A DNA stretch of 64,000 bases from Gemmatimonadaceae bacterium (GCA_016742275.1 JACVCD010000010.1:1-64000), one strand, 5' to 3'; counted from the stretch's first letter, positions 38,414 to 47,329 are shown. Notes: generated from the sequence alone by a model not told the origin. Program-made: numbers and translations.

Positions 38414-38851
38414 CTATTCGATCGGGCTGCGCCACCTCACATCAAACCGCGTCACCACTGGCGAAGGCGTACCAGTGATCCTCGGGCTGAATCGCACCAA
38501 CACAGTATCGATCTGCGTAGCCGGATTGATACCGGGACGCTGCGTTGCAAGCTGCACACTCACGGTGTCTATGCTGGACACGGAGGAATCCTCGAGTGCT
38601 TGAACATAGAACTTGAAACGCCCGTCAACATCAGCTGCTATTGCAACTTGTATATCGAGTATCGGCCGTGGGCGCAGTGCGGTCACCGCAATCGTAGCGT
38701 TTCCAATCCCGACACCAGACGGTGAGAGGACGCGCCCCTCAACCGTAGCCATTGGTGGCCATGTAAATCCGCCAGTCCGGACCGGATCTTCCTGGTCCTT
38801 GGAGCAGGCCAGGCCCACGGCCGCAAACAATGCGAAGTTGAAGTAACGCAC
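38414..38851 (-). CDS. Lipoprotein with a carboxypeptidase-regulatory-like domain
   Basis: About 145 residues using a GTG at 38851; the frame is open to an ATG at 38911 that would put 20 residues before the signal. Lipobox region FAAVGLACSK. The body holds one beta-sandwich pattern, ATVEGRVLSPSGVGIGNATIAVTAL, then DVDGRFKFYVQA, typical of CarboxypepD_reg domains, and ends with repeated hydrophobic strands. It resembles the divergent 147-residue lipoprotein at 38935. Role unknown; such surface domains often bind sugars or proteins. Confidence 0.6.
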   Translation of the reverse strand: MRYFNFALFAAVGLACSKDQEDPVRTGGFTWPPMATVEGRVLSPSGVGIGNATIAVTALRPRPILDIQVAIAADVDGRFKFYVQALEDSSVSSIDTVSVQLATQRPGINPATQIDTVLVRFSPRITGTPSPVVTRFDVRWRSPIE

Positions 38852-38934
38852 AGCACTATCTCGTTCGGAAATTGTAGAGTCTATTCGCCTTGCGGGCACT
38901 TTCCGGACCACGACCGATGGGACATCATCAATGC

Positions 38935-39378
38935 ATGACCAGAATAAGTCTAAGTGTATTGGGAATTCTCGCAGTCACAACTTCGGCATGTACCTCTGAA
39001 CAACGCCCGACGTACCCATTTTCTGTGACGCACACCGCAATCGTGTCCGGGCGAGTGATTGCATCGGACGGTACTCCGATCGACTCAGCCGTCATTTCAG
39101 TCGCGATTCGTCCCCGCGCATTGTACGGCCATGCAAACAATCCGGTGGCGAGCAACGCGCGCGGCGAATTCGTCTACACGGTTGAGCGAATGACGGCCCC
39201 GCCAACGGTTCCAACTCCCGACACCGTACGAGTGGAAGTCACAGCTCAGCTGCTGGGAATCCGCTACAGAAATCCCGATGGCAGTTCGCCAATCCTGCGC
39301 GACACCCTTGTGGTCACCTTTGCTCCTGCAGGACAGACACCACAAGCGGCGCAGAAGGAATTCAAATTCGCCCGGTAG
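38935..39378 (+). CDS. Lipoprotein with a carboxypeptidase-regulatory-like domain (divergent partner)
   Basis: 147 residues, lipobox TTSAC (about residue 19). The domain pattern AIVSGRVIASDGTPIDSAVISVAIRP, then ARGEFVYTVERM and later TVRVEVTAQ, ends with LVVTFAP. The same strand order and the same spacing of DGRF-like and VRVEV-like segments appear in the 38414-38851 protein, so the two are probably diverged paralogues in head-to-head orientation. Function unknown. Ends 9 nt before the convergent MscS stop. Confidence 0.65.
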   Translation: MTRISLSVLGILAVTTSACTSEQRPTYPFSVTHTAIVSGRVIASDGTPIDSAVISVAIRPRALYGHANNPVASNARGEFVYTVERMTAPPTVPTPDTVRVEVTAQLLGIRYRNPDGSSPILRDTLVVTFAPAGQTPQAAQKEFKFAR

Positions 39379-39387
39379 GCGCTCGCA

Positions 39388-39978
39388 CTACTTCGGCGTC
39401 ACCATCCGCCACATCGGCGTAGACTCGGTGCTGCGCCACCGCCGCACGGCACGCTGGAAGAACATGTTGTTCGGCACCTGCAGCACACTGCGTGTCGCAG
39501 TCGGATCGGTGTTGGCTTCTTCGAGTGTGGTGTAGATCAGATTGATGTCGATCACACGTCCCTTGAAGCCGGGCTTCTCACCATTCTCCAGCACTTCGAT
39601 GTGATCGTTGATGCGGAACTGATTGGTGGTGAAGATCAACATCGTGCAGAAGATGTTGGACAACACACTCCACGCGGCAAAGAATGCCACGGCACCAACG
39701 GCAGCAAATCCACTGAAGGCGGTCCACAGCACCGTGCCGGACACACCCAGCCGCTGCAGAATGAGCAGCAGCGCCGCGGTGTTGATGAGGAAGCCCGCCA
39801 CACGACGGGCACCAGGCAGTGATTGCGGCGGGAGATTGTAGGACTCGTTCACACGGCGGATAAGCCGCTGTACCGCACGCTTGAGCAGCCACGCCACGAA
39901 GACGATCAGCAGCACCTGGCCGAACGTCAGCATCACTCCCATCCAATTCTCGAGCACCACGGGCAGTCGATCTCTCAT
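39388..39978 (-). CDS. Small MscS-family mechanosensitive channel
   Basis: 196 residues. Three membrane helices: residues ~13-32 (VMLTFGQVLLIVFVAWLLKR), ~61-80, and the pore helix AAVGAVAFFAAWSVLSNIFC (~92-112) rich in Ala/Gly as in MscS TM3. The beta domain follows (FRINDHIEVLENGEKPGFKGRVIDINLIYTTL), ending after about 60 residues; the alpha/beta vestibule domain is very short, so this is a minimal form. Inner-membrane tension release valve by family. Confidence 0.88.
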   Translation of the reverse strand: MRDRLPVVLENWMGVMLTFGQVLLIVFVAWLLKRAVQRLIRRVNESYNLPPQSLPGARRVAGFLINTAALLLILQRLGVSGTVLWTAFSGFAAVGAVAFFAAWSVLSNIFCTMLIFTTNQFRINDHIEVLENGEKPGFKGRVIDINLIYTTLEEANTDPTATRSVLQVPNNMFFQRAVRRWRSTESTPMWRMVTPK

Positions 39979-40095
39979 CGGTCGTATGTCAGGTCAGAAC
40001 GGAAGACGAGCCACGGAATCCGGGCCAACCGTTCCTCGAATCTGAGAATACACCGTTAACCCGTCCGCTCCTACCGTGCTGATCAATCCGACAAC

Positions 40096-41013
40096 TCAGC
40101 GTTTCGAACTGTCGGGTCTCCGAATGAGCATCGCACCGGCAATGCACATGATTGCACCCACCACCGACAGTGTGGCCACATGTTCCTGCAGCACCACTAC
40201 ACCCAGCATGAGCGCCACTGGCGCCGTGATAAATATGGAAGCCGACGCACGCGCAGCGCCGAGCTTGCCCGCCGCGATGGTGCCCAGCACATACGCGACA
40301 CCGGTGCCGAATACGCCGAGTGTGAGCAGTGAGAGGAATGGCTTGAGCGTCCACGTGCCGCTCAGCACCTGCGGCGCGCCGAGTGGGGCGAGCAACAGTG
40401 CCGCCAGACCAAGGGCGCGCAGCAGCACGGGCAGCGCGCCGTATGTGAGCTGCAGTGGACGTGCCACGTTGATCGCGATGCTGTAGAGCGATACGGCCGT
40501 CAACACGAGCAGCACCCCTTCGAGGCTGGCGCCGCCCTGCTGCACATTGGGCCACGCCACCAGCACCACGCCGCTCATGCCAACGGCGAGACCCTGCAGA
40601 ATGGTGCGCGATGGCATCTGTCGTGCGATCAGCGCCGCAACAAACGTCGCAAACAATGGCACCGCGCCATTCAGCATCCCTGCCATCGCCGACGAAATGC
40701 GCTGCTCGGCGAACGGAAACAGCGTGAGCGGAACCGCCATCCATACCACGGACAATACGGCGATGCGCGGCCAGGCCTGACGGGCGATGGGTGCACGAGC
40801 CGCCGGAAAGGCGAGCAGCGTGAGAAAGCCCGCGAATACGCGGAAGAAGGCCACACCAAACGGACCGGTGGCGTGCAGACCTTCAGCGATGAACAGGAAC
40901 GAGGCGCCCCAGATGGCACCCGGAATAACGATCAGCCCGAGATCGCCGGCGGCCGCTTCCTTGAAGGCAGCGAGACGCGAAGGCGCTACAAGGGTCGTGG
41001 CGGCATGTGTCAT
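40096..41013 (-). CDS. EamA/DMT-family transporter
   Basis: 305 residues with ten predicted helices in two five-helix EamA repeats. First repeat: GLIVIPGAIWGASFLFIAEGL (helix 1) to MSGVVLVAWPNV; second repeat: GVLLVLTAVSLYSIAINVARPL to LSVVGAIMCIAGAMLIRR. Exports amino acids or metabolites by family. The ATG at 41013 gives the normal length; the open frame extends 92 codons upstream without membrane character. Divergent from a LysR regulator 72 bp away, a common exporter-regulator arrangement. Confidence 0.92.
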   Translation of the reverse strand: MTHAATTLVAPSRLAAFKEAAAGDLGLIVIPGAIWGASFLFIAEGLHATGPFGVAFFRVFAGFLTLLAFPAARAPIARQAWPRIAVLSVVWMAVPLTLFPFAEQRISSAMAGMLNGAVPLFATFVAALIARQMPSRTILQGLAVGMSGVVLVAWPNVQQGGASLEGVLLVLTAVSLYSIAINVARPLQLTYGALPVLLRALGLAALLLAPLGAPQVLSGTWTLKPFLSLLTLGVFGTGVAYVLGTIAAGKLGAARASASIFITAPVALMLGVVVLQEHVATLSVVGAIMCIAGAMLIRRPDSSKR

Positions 41014-41085
41014 GGACGGAATCTCAGCACCACGACACATTAGGACAAGTGAAATGATCTTGACCAGTGTGTTAAGTTGTACTAC

Positions 41086-41982
41086 ATGATCAATCTCGAA
41101 CGCCTGCGAAGTCTCCATGCCATAGGAGCTTACGGCTCCCTGCACGCAGCGGCGGATGCCCTGAACGTCACCCCGTCGGCCATTTCCCAGCAGATCGCCA
41201 AGCTGGAACGCGAAGTGGGCGAAACACTGCTCGAGCGACGCGGTCGCGGAGTCATGCTCACCGATGCGGGCCAGGTGCTGTCCGGCCACGCCGAGCGGGC
41301 GTTTTCTGTGCTGCGGCAGGCCGAGGCCGAGTTGGACGCGCGTCGGTCGGTGGTGGCGGGAGAACTGCGTATTGGAGCATTTGCCACCGCCATTCGCGGG
41401 CTCGCGCCGATCGCGTTACCAGCGCTCAATGCCGACCATCCGCAGCTCCGCGTGCGCCTGCAGGAGATGGAGCCCAATGATGCCATCATGCTGGTCGAGC
41501 GTGGTGATATCGATCTGGCATTGGCGCAGGATTGGTCCAATCGCCCACTCGGTGTCCCGGACGGTCTCGAACGTGCCCCGGTGTACGATGATGTGGCCGA
41601 CATTGCATTGCCCTGCGAGCATCCGCTGGCGAATGCAGAGAGCGTGACATTGAGTGATCTCGCCGATGACGATTGGATTTCATGGCGCGAGGGCACCATC
41701 TGTCATGACTGGCTCATGTCCACGTTGCGTGGACAAGGGCGTGAACCGCGTGTGCAGCACTTTGCGCACGAGTACGCCACGCAGCTGTCGTTGGTGGGCG
41801 CAGGTCTTGGAGCTGCGGTACTGCCACGACTTGGACGTGGTGTTGTGCCGGACACGGTGCGTGTGGTTCCCGTGGTGCCGGCACTCACGCGTCATGTGTA
41901 TGCCGTATGGCGCGCTGATGCGGCACGGCGCACGGCAATTCTTGCGGCCATCGCCGCACTCCGCAGTGCCGGTTGTCCGTGA
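41086..41982 (+). CDS. LysR-family regulator, divergent from the EamA exporter
   Basis: 298 residues. Winged helix-turn-helix MINLERLRSLHAIGAYGSLHAAADALNVTPSAISQQIAKLEREVGETLLER at residues 1-52, followed by the substrate-binding domain (GELRIGAFATAIRGLAP...). ATG at 41086; an in-frame TTG at 41077 would add three residues. The 72-bp gap to the transporter should hold its T-N11-A site, but I cannot assign one safely. Probably activates the exporter when its substrate accumulates. Its stop overlaps the GrpB gene start by 4 nt (GTGA). Confidence 0.93.
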   Translation: MINLERLRSLHAIGAYGSLHAAADALNVTPSAISQQIAKLEREVGETLLERRGRGVMLTDAGQVLSGHAERAFSVLRQAEAELDARRSVVAGELRIGAFATAIRGLAPIALPALNADHPQLRVRLQEMEPNDAIMLVERGDIDLALAQDWSNRPLGVPDGLERAPVYDDVADIALPCEHPLANAESVTLSDLADDDWISWREGTICHDWLMSTLRGQGREPRVQHFAHEYATQLSLVGAGLGAAVLPRLGRGVVPDTVRVVPVVPALTRHVYAVWRADAARRTAILAAIAALRSAGCP

Positions 41983-42524
41983 AGAGCATTGTCGTCGTGC
42001 CATACGATTCGGCGTGGCCTGCCCTGTTCGAGCAATTGCGTCAGCATCTGTGGCCCGCCGTGCACGATGTGGCGATCAGCATTGAACATGTGGGCAGTAC
42101 ATCGGTGCCCGGGCTCGCAGCCAAACCGGTTCTCGATATCGACATCGTGATCGCTCCCGCGACACCAGTGTCTCTCGTTGCAGATCGATTGAGCACCCTT
42201 GGCTATCAGCATCGCGGCAATCTCGGCATCGAAGGACGTGAAGCCTTTCGTGCACCGGAAGGTTCGCCGACGCACCATTTGTACGTGTGTCTTTCAGACA
42301 GCGAGGCGCTGGCCAATCACCTGGCCATTCGGGATCATCTGCGCGCCCACCCGGATACCGCGGCGCGCTATGGTGCGCTCAAGCAGCAGTTGGCGCGTGA
42401 ATTTCCGCATGACATCGACGCCTACGTTGCCGGGAAGACGGATTTGCTGCTCGAGATTCTGGCGCTACGCGGCTTTTCGCGGGCATCACTCGACGCGATC
42501 GAACGAGTCAATCGCGGCGGTTGA
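41979..42524 (+). CDS. GrpB/UPF0157-family nucleotidyltransferase-like protein
   Basis: 181 residues. The family signature is clear: VVVPYDSAWPALFEQLRQHLWP, then the nucleotidyltransferase core HVGSTSVPGLAAKPVLDIDIVI with the GS and DxD-like residues, then THHLYVC and a C-terminal AYVAGKTDLLLEIL. Cytoplasmic; biochemical role is unsettled for the family. GTG at 41979 overlaps the LysR stop by 4 nt, giving a two-gene unit. Confidence 0.9.
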   Translation: MKSIVVVPYDSAWPALFEQLRQHLWPAVHDVAISIEHVGSTSVPGLAAKPVLDIDIVIAPATPVSLVADRLSTLGYQHRGNLGIEGREAFRAPEGSPTHHLYVCLSDSEALANHLAIRDHLRAHPDTAARYGALKQQLAREFPHDIDAYVAGKTDLLLEILALRGFSRASLDAIERVNRGG

Positions 42525-42580
42525 ACCGGACACTCGCTCAAGCTGTCATGAAGGTGCATGTTCATGGACGCCCTCAAACG

Positions 42581-44344
42581 ATGACTCCCATGACATACGC
42601 CGGTCGTTTCGCGTGCGCGCTACTTCTGCTTGCATCAGCAAGCAGCCCTGGGTTGGCGCAATCAACTCGCAAGCCGGACGCCCTGGACAGCATGGTGGCC
42701 GAACAGATGCAGCGCCGCGATATCGTGGGACTGTCGCTGGCGATCATCGACAGCGGGCGCATCGTGGATACACGCAGCTATGGCTTCACGACACGAGGCG
42801 GCAGGGAGCGTGTTACCGCGTCCACGCTGTTTCAGGCCGGCTCCATCAGCAAGCCGGTGGCGGCACTGGCTGCGCTGCAACTGGTGGACAAGGGTGCGGT
42901 GTCACTCGACGCCAATGTGAATGACAAGCTCACGTCGTGGCGGGTGCCCGACAACGAGTTCACGCAGAAGGAGTCCGTCACCCTGCGGCGATTGCTCAGT
43001 CACACGGCGGGACTCACCGTGCATGGCTTTCCCGGCTATCCGGTGACGGCGCGTGTGCCGAGCACTCCGGACGTGCTGGATGGCAAGGGCAATACTCCGG
43101 CGGTGCGTGTGAATGTGTTGCCGGGCAGTATCTGGCGATACTCGGGTGGCGGATACACGGTGATGCAGCAACTCGTGGCCGATGTCACGGGCGCACCGTT
43201 TGCTTCGCATCTGGAAGCGCAGGTTCTCAAGCCGCTCGGCATGGTCAGCAGCAGCTTTGCGCAGCCTCTGTCGGCCAGCATGGCCGCGCGAACGGCGACG
43301 GCCCATCGACTCGATAGACGTCCCGTGGTGGGTCGTTGGCATGTGTATCCCGAGATGGCGGCGGCCGGGTTGTGGACCACACCATCCGATCTCGCGCGTT
43401 ATGCGATAGGTGTGCAGCAGATGATGGCCGGCAAGTCATCGGTATTGTCTACGAGTGTGGCCAAACAGATGCTCACCGAGCAGAAGGGCGGCTATGGATT
43501 GGGCCCTGCCGTGGCAGACACCGGTGCCACGCTGCGATTCAGCCACAACGGACGCGACGAAGGATTCGATGCGTCGCTGATTGCCTATGCGCATGCCGGT
43601 CATGGTGTCGTGGTCATGATCAATGCCAACGACAATTCACGGGCAGTGCAGCGCATCATCGATTTCATTGCCCTGCGCCGCGGATGGCCGGCGTATCGCG
43701 CGCCGGCAGGCGAAGCGGTAACGACTTCACCGGATGCGCCAAAGATCATGGCCACCGTTGCTGGTCGCTATGAATTCCAGAACAACAACATGCTCACGTT
43801 GTTCGTGCAGGACGGGAAACTGTTCACCGATGTGAATGGCCTGCCGGACGAGGAGTGGGTGGTTGCGAGTGATGGCCGCGTGGTGTCGAAGGAGCGTCCG
43901 GCAGCGTTCAAGCCCACGATGGTCGATGGCGCAATCACCGGCATCACGCTGCTCGCGGCCAATGGAAGTTCCCGCCCCGTTCCACGCGTTGGTCCGCTGT
44001 TTGTCGATCGCGCGACTACACCCGACGCAGATACCGCGATGACGGCGCGTGTGACCACCGCCCTTGGAAACTTCGCCAAGGGTGGCGACTATGTGCGCAC
44101 GTCACCTGTGCTGACCGAAGGTGCACGATCGGTATTCGGCAGACCGAGTCCGGAGTTTGCGGATGTTCGCTCGGTGTCCCATGTCACCACCGAATCCGTT
44201 GCCGGTCGTGGTATCATACGCCATGGGCATGCCATCGTGCGTGTGATCCACTATCGCATCGCCGCTGCGAGCGGCACACATCACGCCATCGTCCTGGTCG
44301 ACGATCAAAACCGCGTGGCCGATTTTGATCTTGTAAGTCGCTAG
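42581..44344 (+). CDS. Exported serine hydrolase (class C beta-lactamase/PBP fold) with C-terminal extension
   Basis: 587 residues with a signal peptide ending LAQ. SxxK is SISKP (within TLFQAGSISKPVAALAALQL), the second motif is YSGGGYT (Y-x-G rather than Y-x-N), and a SHNGRDEGF stretch precedes the third motif region. A C-terminal domain of about 170 residues follows (KIMATVAGRYEF onwards, ending HHAIVLVDDQNRVADFDLVSR). Likely a periplasmic peptidase/esterase rather than a beta-lactamase. Starts at TTG 42521, ATG 42548, 42581 or 42590 are all open; 42581 gives the shortest good signal peptide. Confidence 0.85.
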   Translation: MTPMTYAGRFACALLLLASASSPGLAQSTRKPDALDSMVAEQMQRRDIVGLSLAIIDSGRIVDTRSYGFTTRGGRERVTASTLFQAGSISKPVAALAALQLVDKGAVSLDANVNDKLTSWRVPDNEFTQKESVTLRRLLSHTAGLTVHGFPGYPVTARVPSTPDVLDGKGNTPAVRVNVLPGSIWRYSGGGYTVMQQLVADVTGAPFASHLEAQVLKPLGMVSSSFAQPLSASMAARTATAHRLDRRPVVGRWHVYPEMAAAGLWTTPSDLARYAIGVQQMMAGKSSVLSTSVAKQMLTEQKGGYGLGPAVADTGATLRFSHNGRDEGFDASLIAYAHAGHGVVVMINANDNSRAVQRIIDFIALRRGWPAYRAPAGEAVTTSPDAPKIMATVAGRYEFQNNNMLTLFVQDGKLFTDVNGLPDEEWVVASDGRVVSKERPAAFKPTMVDGAITGITLLAANGSSRPVPRVGPLFVDRATTPDADTAMTARVTTALGNFAKGGDYVRTSPVLTEGARSVFGRPSPEFADVRSVSHVTTESVAGRGIIRHGHAIVRVIHYRIAAASGTHHAIVLVDDQNRVADFDLVSR

Positions 44345-44396
44345 CCGTCAGCGATGGCGACGAGAGTATGGCACCATCAAGTGGCAGGAGGGCACT

Positions 44397-44783
44397 GTGA
44401 TTGTTGAGGTCCGGCGACGCATTGCAGCATTCGCGATGGCGACTCTGACAACACTGGTCGGCTGCACGCCGTGCCTTGGTGAAGTGGGATCATTCGCAAT
44501 TCAGGCGACCGTCTTGGATGCAACAACGTTGCGCGGTCCTCGAGAACCCGTAACCATGAGACTCGATCGCGGGGGAACTATTCAAGAGCGAGTCTCTGGT
44601 CCGAACCCGAGCGAAGTACCGTCGGTTGTCGCAGGTGGTGAAGGCGGTGGGCTATACAATCTTCGTTTTACTGTTGTTGGATATGAGCCAGTGGAAATCT
44701 CAGGCGTGAAGGCTGGAGAGGATAGATGCGGCAGTCCGGAGACTGTCCAGCTAGTAGTGAGGATGCAGCCACTCTTGCCCTAG
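44397..44783 (+). CDS. Small lipoprotein, carboxypeptidase-regulatory-like fold
   Basis: 128 residues from a GTG start with a strong AGGAGG site a few nt upstream. Lipobox LTTLVGC. The body has a beta-sandwich pattern (SFAIQATVLDATTLRGPREPVTMRL... YNLRFTVVGYEPVEISGV... VQLVVRMQP) with four Cys, similar in style to the 38.4-39.4 kb lipoproteins. No known family. Convergent with the ECF sigma gene, 3 nt apart. Confidence 0.65.
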   Translation: MIVEVRRRIAAFAMATLTTLVGCTPCLGEVGSFAIQATVLDATTLRGPREPVTMRLDRGGTIQERVSGPNPSEVPSVVAGGEGGGLYNLRFTVVGYEPVEISGVKAGEDRCGSPETVQLVVRMQPLLP

Positions 44784-44786
44784 ATG

Positions 44787-45686
44787 TTAGCTCTCACTCG
44801 GTGAGACGATCAACGCGCGCACCTGTGCAAGTTTGTCGGGATTACGGGTGATGAAGATGCCGGCAATGCGCCCGTCCTCGATGGCGAATGCAGCGATCTG
44901 CAGAAGCTGCCCGCGTTCACGGGTGATGTATCCAGGCAGACCGTCCACGGTAACTGGTCGCAATAGTTCGAACTCGCTCGCAGGATACTTGCGAAGCAGG
45001 CCTGCATAGAGCCGCACAACTCGTTCAATGCCCACGATGGGATTGCGGAAGGCCAACACCTTGCCGCCACCATCCGAACGAATCACTATGTCCTCTGCCA
45101 GCAGTGACTGCAGCGCCTGCATGTCACCCGAACGCGAGGCGGCAAAGAAGGCCTGCACAATGCGTTGCCCTTCATCACGCGCTACCGGAAACCGTGGCTT
45201 GGCAGCCTGTACATTCTTGCGTGCACGCGACGCCAGTTGCCGCACGGCGGCCGGATCGCGATCCAGTGTCTGCGCGATGTCGTTCAAGGACTGACCGAAT
45301 ACATCATGCAGCAGAAACGCGGCGCGCTCGAGCGGCGACAATCGCTCCAGCGCCAGCATCAGCGTGAGTGTGAGATCGTCCGCATCAACATGCTCTTCCA
45401 CCTCCTCGACCAGCGGTTCTGGCAGCCACTCACCTACATAGGTTTCGCGTCGCGATCTGGCCGACTTCATCTCATCAAGGCAGAGCCGCGTGACAATGCG
45501 CGACAAATAGCCGCCGGCATCCTGCACCGTCGACTCATCGACCTGTCGCCACCTGAGCCACGCCTCCTGCACGATATCCTCGGCGTTGGCCCGGCTCCCC
45601 AGCATGCGATACGCGAGGCGCACCAGCCGTTGCCGATGCGCCTCGAATGTTGATGTGGTGTCGTTACGCTGCATGGGATGCTGCAT
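44787..45686 (-). CDS. ECF41-group sigma factor with C-terminal SnoaL-like domain (SigJ-like)
   Basis: About 299 residues (start 45686; an ATG at 45674 is also possible). Sigma region 2 (RLVRLAYRMLGSRANAEDIVQEAWLRW) and region 4 (RLSPLERAAFLLHDVFGQSLNDIAQTLDRDPAAVRQLASRARKN) are followed by a ~95-residue SnoaL-like regulatory domain containing the ECF41 hallmarks: WLPEPLV between the sigma domains, SDGGGK and the NPDKL motif near the C terminus. The fused domain is known to control activity in ECF41 factors, replacing an anti-sigma. The start lies inside the 3' end of the AhpD-like gene, indicating coupling. A matching ECF41 promoter precedes that gene. Confidence 0.92.
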   Translation of the reverse strand: MQHPMQRNDTTSTFEAHRQRLVRLAYRMLGSRANAEDIVQEAWLRWRQVDESTVQDAGGYLSRIVTRLCLDEMKSARSRRETYVGEWLPEPLVEEVEEHVDADDLTLTLMLALERLSPLERAAFLLHDVFGQSLNDIAQTLDRDPAAVRQLASRARKNVQAAKPRFPVARDEGQRIVQAFFAASRSGDMQALQSLLAEDIVIRSDGGGKVLAFRNPIVGIERVVRLYAGLLRKYPASEFELLRPVTVDGLPGYITRERGQLLQIAAFAIEDGRIAGIFITRNPDKLAQVRALIVSPSES

Positions 45687-46140
45687 GCTGAATGGTGAGC
45701 TCCGGATTCGTTCCCCGGAATCCCACCTGCAAACGATTCCACACATTGATTGCGCCGATGGCCACGGTGAGTTTCATCTGCTCAGCTTCGGTGAACTCCG
45801 CCGCCAGCGCGTTGTAGTCGGCATCCGGCGCCTGGGTTTGTGCAATCAGGGTGATGGCTTCGGCCCAGCCGAGTGCGGCACGTTCGCGTGGAGTGTAGGC
45901 TGTGGCTTCGCGCCATGCGGGCAGCAGGTGAATACGCATGGGGTGTTCACCGAGCTTCTCGAGTTCGGTGGCGTGCATATGCAGACAGAATGCGCAGCCG
46001 TTGATCTGCGAGACACGCATCTTGATCAGCTCAATCAAGCTGTATTCGAGGCCACAGTTCTTGACGGTATTTTCGAGCGCGACCATGGCCTTGTACATCT
46101 CCGGGGCCAGCGCGTAGGGATTGGCGATACGGGAAGTCAT
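45664..46140 (-). CDS. Carboxymuconolactone decarboxylase/AhpD-family protein
   Basis: 158 residues. The peroxidatic-like motif CAFCLHMH (C49, C52, H56; CxxCxxxH) sits in GCAFCLHMHATELEKLG, with flanking helices of the AhpD fold. It is probably a thiol-dependent peroxidase or reductase. This family is the usual genomic partner of ECF41 sigma factors (the COE group). The open frame extends to 46302, but the ATG at 46140 fits the family N terminus (RIANPYALAPEMYKAM). Confidence 0.93.
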   Translation of the reverse strand: MTSRIANPYALAPEMYKAMVALENTVKNCGLEYSLIELIKMRVSQINGCAFCLHMHATELEKLGEHPMRIHLLPAWREATAYTPRERAALGWAEAITLIAQTQAPDADYNALAAEFTEAEQMKLTVAIGAINVWNRLQVGFRGTNPELTIQHAASHAA

Positions 46141-46162
46141 GTCCGATTGCAACCGATTCGGG

Positions 46163-46200
46163 ATGATGTGGATGGTGCGGTGATTCCGCGTCCACATCAT
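46163..46200. promoter_or_regulatory. Hairpin at the 5' end of the AhpD-ECF41 transcript
   Basis: ATGATGTGGA (46163-46172) pairs with TCCACATCAT (46191-46200), with an inner GCGG/CCGC stem. It starts just downstream of the ECF41 -10 element, so it forms either a leader hairpin of the AhpD transcript or a terminator of SDR transcription. Confidence 0.5.
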
Positions 46201-46203
46201 TGC

Positions 46204-46230
46204 GACGAGATGGCGTCTCCCGATGTGACA
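46204..46230 (-). promoter_or_regulatory. ECF41-type promoter upstream of the AhpD-ECF41 pair
   Basis: On the minus strand: TGTCACA (46230-46224), exactly 16 nt, CGTC (46207-46204). This is the -35/-10 signature I know for ECF41 target promoters, and it lies 64 nt upstream of the AhpD start in the sigma factor's own operon, so autoregulation is expected. A second partial -35-like TGTCACG lies at 46243-46237. Confidence 0.75.
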
Positions 46231-46262
46231 TGACCTCGTGACATGACTTCCCGCCCGGCATT

Positions 46263-47246
46263 CTAGAACATTTCGCCGACCAGCTTTTCGCTGAAGGCCC
46301 ACACGGCCTTGGCGTTTTCCGCGTCGAGCGCGTAGGGACGCACACCCTCACTGGTTGCTCCGATGTAGCCATCGCTCACGATGGTGCTCACATGGCAGTT
46401 CTCGAGATAGCGTCCGCCGATTTCATCGGCATCGGCCACAAAACCCGCCCATACCGACGTGGCCGCTCCCTGGGGAATGGTCTTCCACGCGAATGGCGGC
46501 TGACCCTGGGCTGCAAGCTCGGCGTTGATCTGCACCAGCATGCCATCGAGCGATTCCTGTCCGACGTGCCGTCCGAGTTCGGTGCGAATGCCACCGGGAT
46601 GTAGTGCGGCCGCCCGCACACCACGCGCGCGATGCCGACGATCGAACTCCACGGCGAAGAGAATGTTGGCCGTCTTGGAGCGACCATATGCGACCCACGG
46701 TTCGTAGGTCGTCTGCTCGAAGTTGGGGTCGTTGCGATCAACATCGGAGTAGCGATGTCCCGACGAAGACACGCTGATGAATCGACCGCCCCTTCTGATG
46801 AGCGAGGCAATGCGATTCACGAATACGAAGTGGCCGAGGTGGTTGGTACCGAACTGCGTCTCGAAGCCGTCTTCGGTACGGCCATAGGGTGAGGCCATCA
46901 CGCCGGCGTTGGCGATTACCACATCGAACAGTGTGCCGTCGGCCTGCAATCGATCGGCGGCCGCACGCACGCTGGTGAGCGATGCGAGATCGAGTTCGAT
47001 GAGTGTGAGGCTGCCGCCATTGGCCGCATCGGCCTGAACGACCGCTGTGGCCTGGCGAGCCTTGTCCAAATCACGGGCCGCTCCGACCACCGTGGCGCCA
47101 CGCGCGGCGAGCGAGCGGGCCGTTTCAACACCAAGACCGGCCGACACGCCGGTTACCAGCACCCGGATTCCACGAAGATCGACCCCGTCCAGCACGTCAT
47201 CGGTGGTGGAGGTCGCGCCGAACCCGGTAGTCAGCTCTGCAGACAT
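46263..47246 (-). CDS. Short-chain dehydrogenase/reductase
   Basis: 327 residues. NAD(P) Rossmann motif TGVSAGLG, NAG of strand 4 (VVIANAGVM) and YGRSK active-site Tyr/Lys (Y-x-x-x-K), following an ISVSSSGHR serine. It resembles retinol-dehydrogenase/WW-domain oxidoreductase-like SDRs (YxxSKxAN pattern SKTANILFA). Oxidoreductases are one of the three classes usual in ECF41 (COE) clusters, and this gene lies just upstream of the AhpD-ECF41 pair. Its own promoter region holds three operator-like repeats shared with the divergent TetR gene. Confidence 0.93.
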   Translation of the reverse strand: MSAELTTGFGATSTTDDVLDGVDLRGIRVLVTGVSAGLGVETARSLAARGATVVGAARDLDKARQATAVVQADAANGGSLTLIELDLASLTSVRAAADRLQADGTLFDVVIANAGVMASPYGRTEDGFETQFGTNHLGHFVFVNRIASLIRRGGRFISVSSSGHRYSDVDRNDPNFEQTTYEPWVAYGRSKTANILFAVEFDRRHRARGVRAAALHPGGIRTELGRHVGQESLDGMLVQINAELAAQGQPPFAWKTIPQGAATSVWAGFVADADEIGGRYLENCHVSTIVSDGYIGATSEGVRPYALDAENAKAVWAFSEKLVGEMF

Positions 47247-47329
47247 ATGACTCCTTGCTGCGGCAAGAGTGAGCGAGTGCGCGGGATCGGCTCTTGCCTG
47301 TCCGGTGTACCGCGATAAGATGGAGTGAG

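Noticed and set aside
42581-44344. Beta-lactamase resistance gene
   Set aside because: SxxK is present, but the second motif is YSGG rather than YxN, and a large C-terminal domain is fused; esterase/peptidase relatives fit better.
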